Source: an uncultured Selenomonadaceae bacterium
GTDB lineage: Bacteria; Bacillota; Negativicutes; Selenomonadales; Selenomonadaceae
DNA length: 10,942 bases
NCBI GenBank assembly: GCA_905236145.1
Contig: CAJOOE010000191.1
Location: forward strand, 1 to 10,942
Direction: 5' to 3'
Below the pieces are notes generated by a model. It was not told where the DNA came from. It worked only from the letters and a program-made list of their open reading frames with translations, and ran no database searches. Position numbers and translations under genes: made by a program. Below are positions 7,039 through 10,942 of this stretch, piece by piece. Positions within the stretch are counted from its first letter, which is position 1. Each line of letters opens with the position of its first letter.

Positions 7039-8068
7039 TTACTTTCTCCGCAATTCTTTCAAGCACGCGGACATCTTGCTCGGTCAGCGTGGAATATTGT
7101 TCGATCGTCGCTTTCATCAAGCCGTTGTAAGCGTCCAGTTTGTTTGTAAGTTTTGCAATATCCGAACGCATATTTTCCAGAGAATTTTTGAGTTCCGCCG
7201 CACCGCCGGAAATTTGTCCGGTAAACTCGCTCAAGCCGGCGGAACCGGAATCGACTTTTTCGGTAATCGCCCGAACCGATTCCTCAAGTTTTATGTTCGC
7301 GTCGGTAATTGATTTGTTTTGAGCGGCAATATCGCCGGTATTTTTTGCCAGAGCAGCGAAATCGTCCCGCAAATCTTCAATCATTTCAACTTTTACGATC
7401 ATTGCATCGACAGACGCACAAATATTTTTCAAATCTTCGGTGAAAGCCGGAGCCTTCATAATTTGCCCGAAGACCTGCAAAAGTTTCAAGCCGGTTTGCA
7501 AAGTCGATTTACTTTCTTCGCAAGTTTCTTTCAAAGTTTTTACGTCTGCGGAGAGAGTTTCAAAGGTTTCCGAGATTTTCGCGGATTTTTCGGCAATATC
7601 TTTTGAAGATTCCGCCTGCATTTGTACTGCCTCGGAAATTGTCCGGAAAGTCGCCGCCGCCGGTTCCGAACGATTTTCAAAATTTTTTACCGATTCGGAT
7701 ATTTCGGAGAGGGTAGCGGAAATTTGAGGAAGGTTGTCAAGTTCCGCGAGTCTTGAACGTATCCCCTGCAAATTTTCGCTGACGGTTTCCGAGGCCTCGC
7801 CGAGTGATGCCATTGTCGAAGAATAATTTGAATGAGAGCTTTCTCCGATTTTTGAGCGGAGTTGTTGAAATTGAATTTCTATTCGCTGATGATCTTCTTC
7901 CGCCGCCATTGCCGACGCATTTATCGCCTTTTTCAAACAAATCGCCGCCAAAACCGCTCCGACCGCTCCTATTCCCCAGCCGAAAACTTCGTCGATTTTC
8001 AGAAGTGCGCCCATACTCACCAACGCAAAAAACAATGCTCCGGCGTAGCCGTTTTCGCCACCGTTCAT
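7028..8068 (-). CDS. Membrane-anchored long coiled-coil protein, unknown function (cassette gene 2)
   Basis: A 346-residue protein of unknown function. Two hydrophobic segments near the N-terminus (about residues 9-23 and 28-45) form a hairpin with a short KIDEVF turn. The following KK (46-47) suggests that both ends face the cytoplasm. Residues about 55-340 are almost continuously helical, rich in Glu, Ser, Ala and Lys with heptad-like spacing (for example LSEISESVKNF and 'LKETCEESKSTLQTGLKLL'), as in a rod-like coiled coil. It superficially resembles a chemoreceptor cytoplasmic rod, but I see no HAMP domain, ligand domain or conserved receptor tip. The start ATG overlaps the stop of the preceding gene (ATGA), with AAAGGAG at 8077-8083 and 8-base spacing. 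It also overlaps the next gene by 11 bases. A scaffold or membrane tether for its two neighbours is a reasonable inference, not shown. Confidence 0.82.
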   Translation of the reverse strand: MNGGENGYAGALFFALVSMGALLKIDEVFGWGIGAVGAVLAAICLKKAINASAMAAEEDHQRIEIQFQQLRSKIGESSHSNYSSTMASLGEASETVSENLQGIRSRLAELDNLPQISATLSEISESVKNFENRSEPAAATFRTISEAVQMQAESSKDIAEKSAKISETFETLSADVKTLKETCEESKSTLQTGLKLLQVFGQIMKAPAFTEDLKNICASVDAMIVKVEMIEDLRDDFAALAKNTGDIAAQNKSITDANIKLEESVRAITEKVDSGSAGLSEFTGQISGGAAELKNSLENMRSDIAKLTNKLDAYNGLMKATIEQYSTLTEQDVRVLERIAEKVNVK

Positions 8069-9147
8069 TGAACCATCTCCTTTAATTTTTGAATGTGAGA
8101 ATCGAGTTCGGAAGTCACAATTTCCCGTGCGTCCCGGCTCACAAATTTTTCGTATTCGTTCAAAAAATCTTCCGTTATCCCGGAAAATCTGCCGCCGCGA
8201 CGAATCAGGGAATTGTAAATGTGTTCGGAATTATATTCGTCCGGATTTAAAAATCCCTGAAATTTTTTCGGCGTTTGCATATTTTCTATAAAGTACAATT
8301 TCAATTTTTCGGCAAGTTTTATTCTGTCCGCCGCCACGTCCCAAATAAAAGACGCGAGAGTATTTTTTTCCGCCGTCCGGAAAAGAGCGTCGCAATAAAT
8401 TTCAATCGCCCCGTTCATACCTCCGGCATTTGAGGGAAAAAGAATTTTTAAAGCCGTTTCCCGGTAATTCATCCAAATATGAGATTTTCCCTTTATCGTC
8501 GCGAATGAAACAATTCTTTTTTTCGAGGCATCGCTCAAGCAACCGTTTATTTTCTGTTCGATTAAAAATCTGTCGTAAGCGTCGAAAAAATTTTCAAAAT
8601 TCCGGTCGATATTTTCAAGCTCCCGGCGAATTTGTTTTATCAAATCCGTTGCAAGCGGTCTGTGCCAATGCAAAATTTCCGCAACGTCGGACTCATCGCG
8701 GGCAACGAGTACATCACGATTTTTTTTCATCAGAAATTTTTTGTAGGACTGCAAGCCTACCAACGAATCTTCATCGTCATTGTAAACCGTGTCGGTCAAG
8801 ACAAAAAGCAACATCGGCGAATTTTTCTTTGAAGTTTCCAGAAGTCGGGCAAGGTCTTCGGTCGATTCTTTGCCGAAAGGAAACATTTCAAAAATTGCAC
8901 ATTTGTCGAAGGCCTCTGTATTTATATTCATATCGTCGGAATAAGCCGGCAAAAAAATTTCTATTCCGGGCGGCAGGTAATAAGTGGAGATTACAACCTG
9001 CTTTTCGGTTTCCGTCCGCTCGAAAGGCGTTTGACCGCGTTTGACGGTTATTGATTTTTCATTGTCCAAATTTTCCGGAGTGTCCCGCAAAATCCATGAA
9101 ACAAATTGCCGGCGTGATTCGTCGCCCAAAAATATCCAGCGTGTCAA
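8065..9147 (-). CDS. Cytoplasmic protein of unknown family (cassette gene 1), possible degenerate G-domain-like N-terminus
   Basis: A 360-residue soluble protein that I do not recognise; no signal peptide or membrane segment. Residues 1-165 alternate strands and helices: RWIFLGDESRRQ (3-14), VVISTYYLPPGIEIFLPAY (51-69), KCAIFEMFPFG (82-92), PMLLFVLTDTVYND (111-124) and RDVLVARDESDV (144-155). That order recalls P-loop GTPases, but there is no GxxxxGK[ST] loop and no clear NKxD, so any such fold would be inactive for nucleotide binding; this is a weak suggestion. Residues from about 165 look helical and charged, ending with SELDSHIQKLKEMVQ. The start is TTG 9147, chosen because AAAGGAGGT (9158-9166) lies 10 bases upstream and no ATG fits better. 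Its stop overlaps the next gene by 4 bases. The gap from ugd is 79 bases, with no good promoter seen. Confidence 0.8.
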   Translation of the reverse strand: MTRWIFLGDESRRQFVSWILRDTPENLDNEKSITVKRGQTPFERTETEKQVVISTYYLPPGIEIFLPAYSDDMNINTEAFDKCAIFEMFPFGKESTEDLARLLETSKKNSPMLLFVLTDTVYNDDEDSLVGLQSYKKFLMKKNRDVLVARDESDVAEILHWHRPLATDLIKQIRRELENIDRNFENFFDAYDRFLIEQKINGCLSDASKKRIVSFATIKGKSHIWMNYRETALKILFPSNAGGMNGAIEIYCDALFRTAEKNTLASFIWDVAADRIKLAEKLKLYFIENMQTPKKFQGFLNPDEYNSEHIYNSLIRRGGRFSGITEDFLNEYEKFVSRDAREIVTSELDSHIQKLKEMVQ

Positions 9148-9157
9148 ATTATTATCG

Positions 9158-9166
9158 ACCTCCTTT
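9158..9166 (-). promoter_or_regulatory. Ribosome binding site deciding a TTG start
   Basis: The minus strand reads AAAGGAGGT, a near-perfect anti-Shine-Dalgarno match, 10 bases before TTG 9147. It marks the beginning of the three-gene cassette. Confidence 0.8.
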
Positions 9167-9188
9167 CAGTGAGTGCGTCAGGAAATTA

Positions 9189-9204
9189 CCGACGCTCCGA
9201 CGCT
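9189..9204. repeat. 8-base tandem repeat in the ugd-cassette gap
   Basis: CCGACGCT occurs twice head to tail (9189-9196 and 9197-9204) in the 79-base gap between ugd and the unknown cassette. No hairpin terminator was found in this gap. The repeat is short and may be without function. Confidence 0.6.
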
Positions 9205-9226
9205 CTGCAGCCGGTCATTGATACTG

Positions 9227-10588
9227 TCAATCCGCAACGCCTATTTGATGATATTCGATTCCGGATTTTTTCAGGCGTTTCTTGTCGTATTGATTGCGAC
9301 CGTCGAAAATAACCGGATTGTTCAGAAGTGAAATTATTTCCGCGAAGTCCGGCTGTCTGAACTCTTTCCACTCCGTCACCAAAATCAAAGCGTCCGCTCG
9401 TTTCAACGCCTCATATTTCGACTCGACATAATTTATTTTGTCCGAAAAATCTTTCAGATAAAAATTCTTCGCCTCGTCCATAGCTTTCGGATCGTAAGCG
9501 TTGACCGTCGCACCGTGTTTTACAAGTTCGGTTATCAGCGTTATTGAAGGAGCCTCCCGCATGTCGTCCGTGTCCGGCTTGAAACTCAATCCCCAGACCG
9601 CAAAAGTTTTTCCGGTCAAATCCTCGCCGAAACGCTTGAAAATTTTTTGCGGCAAAACAAATTTTTGTGCGGCGTTTACATTTTCGACGGCGTTCAAAAT
9701 TTGCGGAGTGTAATCAAACTCTTTACTCTTGCCGATTAACGCTTTCACGTCTTTCGGAAAACAACTGCCGCCGTAACCGCAACCCGGATAAATGAAACTG
9801 TATCCGATTCTCTTGTCGCTGCCGATACCCAAACGCACTTTATTTACATCGGCACCGACAAGCTCACAAATTCTCCCCATTTCATTCATAAAACTTATTT
9901 TTGTCGCAAGCATGGCATTGGCGGCATATTTCGTCATTTCCGCACTTGCAATATCCATAAAAATCAGAGCCTCCGTGTTCCGGACATAAGGCGTGTAAAG
10001 TTCTCTCATGACTTCGCCGACCTCATAGCTGTCAACGCCGATGATAATTCTGTCCGGTTTCAGGCAATCGCCGACGGCGTTTCCTTCTTTCAAAAATTCC
10101 GGATTGGAAACCATATCGAAAGTAAAATCGCAGGCGGCAAGTTCTTCCAAAGACATATTCGGTTTCCGGCGTTCGATTTCCGCTTGAATAATTTTTCTGA
10201 CCGTTTCCGCCGTCCCGACCGGCACTGTGGATTTTGTGACGACGTAAAGATGATGCCGGATATTTTTTCCGATCGTTTCCGCGACTTTTTTTACATATTG
10301 CAAATCTGCGGAGCCGTCCTCGCCTTGAGGAGTGCCGACGGCTATAAAGACAATTTCGACTTTTTCCAAAATTTCTTCAAGACTCGTGACAAAATTGAGG
10401 TGTCCCAATTTTCGATTATTTTTTACAAGTCCCTCAAGTCCCGGCTCGTAAATCGGAATTTTTCCTTCGTTGAGTGCTGCAATTTTTTCTTCGTTCGTAT
10501 CCACGCAATAAACAGTATTTCCCATTTCCGCAAAACAGGTTCCGGTGACAAGACCGACGTAACCCGTTCCGACAACTGCAATTTTCAA
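9227..10588 (-). CDS. ugd: UDP-glucose 6-dehydrogenase
   Basis: A 453-residue NAD-dependent dehydrogenase that oxidises UDP-glucose twice to UDP-glucuronate, a precursor for capsule, exopolysaccharide or other envelope glycans. The N-terminal Rossmann motif GTGYVG is at residues 7-12, with GTPQGEDGSADL at 85-96, KSTVPVGT at 119-126 and NPEFLKEG at 162-169. The conserved EMTKYAANA is at 217-225, and the catalytic cysteine is C276 in GYGGSCFPKD. The C-terminal nucleotide-binding domain follows, with WGLSFKPDTDDMREAPS and FDGRNQYD. A modest insertion precedes NPEFLKEG. The start codon is TTG 10588; GAAGAGGT (10597-10604) lies 8 bases upstream, and MKIAVVGTGYVG is the standard N-terminus. It has its own promoter at 10622-10650. 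No glycosyltransferases or polysaccharide genes are adjacent, so the glycan it supplies is unknown. A related UDP-sugar dehydrogenase specificity cannot be strictly excluded. Confidence 0.95.
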   Translation of the reverse strand: MKIAVVGTGYVGLVTGTCFAEMGNTVYCVDTNEEKIAALNEGKIPIYEPGLEGLVKNNRKLGHLNFVTSLEEILEKVEIVFIAVGTPQGEDGSADLQYVKKVAETIGKNIRHHLYVVTKSTVPVGTAETVRKIIQAEIERRKPNMSLEELAACDFTFDMVSNPEFLKEGNAVGDCLKPDRIIIGVDSYEVGEVMRELYTPYVRNTEALIFMDIASAEMTKYAANAMLATKISFMNEMGRICELVGADVNKVRLGIGSDKRIGYSFIYPGCGYGGSCFPKDVKALIGKSKEFDYTPQILNAVENVNAAQKFVLPQKIFKRFGEDLTGKTFAVWGLSFKPDTDDMREAPSITLITELVKHGATVNAYDPKAMDEAKNFYLKDFSDKINYVESKYEALKRADALILVTEWKEFRQPDFAEIISLLNNPVIFDGRNQYDKKRLKKSGIEYHQIGVAD

Positions 10589-10621
10589 AATACATTACCT
10601 CTTCCATAATTATTTTTTTTC

Positions 10622-10650
10622 ATTATAATCTTTGCCGGAAAATTTTTCAA
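10622..10650 (-). promoter_or_regulatory. Sigma-A-type promoter of ugd
   Basis: On the minus strand, TTGAAA (10645-10650) and TATAAT (10622-10627) are separated by exactly 17 bases. Transcription would begin near 10615, leaving a leader of about 27 bases with the ribosome site at 10597-10604. The promoter lies just after the acpS terminator, so ugd is an independent unit. Confidence 0.8.
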
Positions 10651-10657
10651 TTAAAAG

Positions 10658-10677
10658 AAAAAATCCGGACAGCCGGA
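10658..10677 (-). terminator. Rho-independent terminator after acpS
   Basis: On the minus strand, a TCCGG-CTGT-CCGGA hairpin (5-bp GC-rich stem, 4-base loop) is followed at once by six T residues (10658-10663). Outer A/T bases could extend the stem across a small internal mismatch. It begins 17 bases after the acpS stop codon. The stem is short, so efficiency is uncertain. Confidence 0.6.
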
Positions 10678-10694
10678 AATTTCAAAAAAATTTT

Positions 10695-10942
10695 TTATTC
10701 CGTTAAACAGGTTGCGACGGCGTAATCGTTTGAATGACTCAAACTCAAATAAATTTTTGAAATATTTTTTTCGCGGACAAATTCCAAAGCCTTGCCGTGC
10801 AGAAAAATTTCGGGTTTGCCGGCGGGATCGTTCAAAATTTCCGCGTCGGTCAGTCCGGTAAAAATTCCCGTTCCCAACGCTTTAAAAAAAGCCTCCTTGC
10901 CGGCAAAACGTGCGGCGTAGGAGGCTGCTGATTGTCTTCCGC
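10695..10942 (-). CDS. acpS: Holo-[acyl-carrier-protein] synthase, 3' part only
   Basis: The frame enters from the window's right edge, leaving 81 C-terminal residues of a family normally about 120-130 long. AcpS transfers 4'-phosphopantetheine from coenzyme A to acyl carrier protein, activating it for fatty-acid synthesis. The signature SYAARFAGKEAFFKALGTG (fragment residues 7-25) contains the metal-binding glutamate of the KEA motif. NDPAGKPEIFLHG and the C-terminal YLSLSHSNDYAVA are both family hallmarks. The N-terminal metal-binding aspartate lies outside the window. The TTG at 10877 is an internal leucine codon, not the start, because the motif continues upstream of it. A hairpin terminator follows, separating it from ugd. 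Confidence 0.95.
   Translation of the reverse strand, partial: GRQSAASYAARFAGKEAFFKALGTGIFTGLTDAEILNDPAGKPEIFLHGKALEFVREKNISKIYLSLSHSNDYAVATCLTE

Noticed and set aside
7028..8068. Methyl-accepting chemotaxis protein
   Set aside because: Only the coiled-coil character fits; there is no HAMP domain, ligand domain or conserved hairpin tip.
8430..9044. A 204-codon plus-strand open frame opposite the 360-residue gene
   Set aside because: The minus-strand gene has a strong ribosome site, an ATGA overlap with its neighbour and balanced composition; the plus-strand product looks like a reverse-frame artefact.
9225..9230. TTGACA on the minus strand as a -35 box for the unknown cassette
   Set aside because: It overlaps the ugd stop codon, and no TATAAT-like -10 box lies 16-18 bases downstream (sequence there reads around CAGAGC).

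Overview
The window looks like chromosomal DNA from a Bacillota (Firmicutes) bacterium. The reasons are whiA beside a chromosomal parA-parB pair, strong AGGAGG-type ribosome binding sites on almost every gene, frequent GTG/TTG starts and classic TTGAAA/TATAAT promoters. A Negativicutes-type (diderm, gut or rumen) origin is my guess from overall protein flavour; nothing here proves it. Base composition is moderate to low GC, with very frequent A-runs, T-runs and AAATTT/CCGGAA words. No tRNA, rRNA, CRISPR array, insertion sequence or phage gene is visible, and there is no gene-free stretch over 300 bases.

Layout. Positions 1-3896 are read rightward as one tight unit: the 3' part of whiA, then parA, parB (start inside the end of parA) and an RlmD-type 23S rRNA uracil methyltransferase 7 bases after parB. 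At about 3900 the direction flips, with 12 bases between convergent stops. Everything from 3909 to 10942 is read leftward. In transcription order this side carries the 3' end of acpS with a hairpin terminator; ugd (UDP-glucose 6-dehydrogenase) with its own promoter; a three-gene cassette of overlapping unknown genes (360, 346 and 101 residues); an adenine-phosphoribosyltransferase-like gene; a lipoprotein solute-binding protein; and a second, non-lipidated solute-binding protein with its own promoter overlapping an 11-base tandem repeat.

How the genes work together. WhiA, ParA and ParB form a chromosome-organisation and cell-division block. The methyltransferase is a housekeeping gene attached to it. 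The leftward side mixes housekeeping functions (acpS, ugd, the phosphoribosyltransferase) with two binding proteins that have no permease or ATPase beside them, so their transporter partner must lie elsewhere or they serve as sensors.

The best candidate for something undescribed is the cassette at 6733-9147. It encodes a soluble protein of unknown family, a membrane-hairpin-anchored long coiled-coil protein and a small basic helical protein. They are joined by 4-base and 11-base overlaps, which implies coupled translation and probably a shared function.
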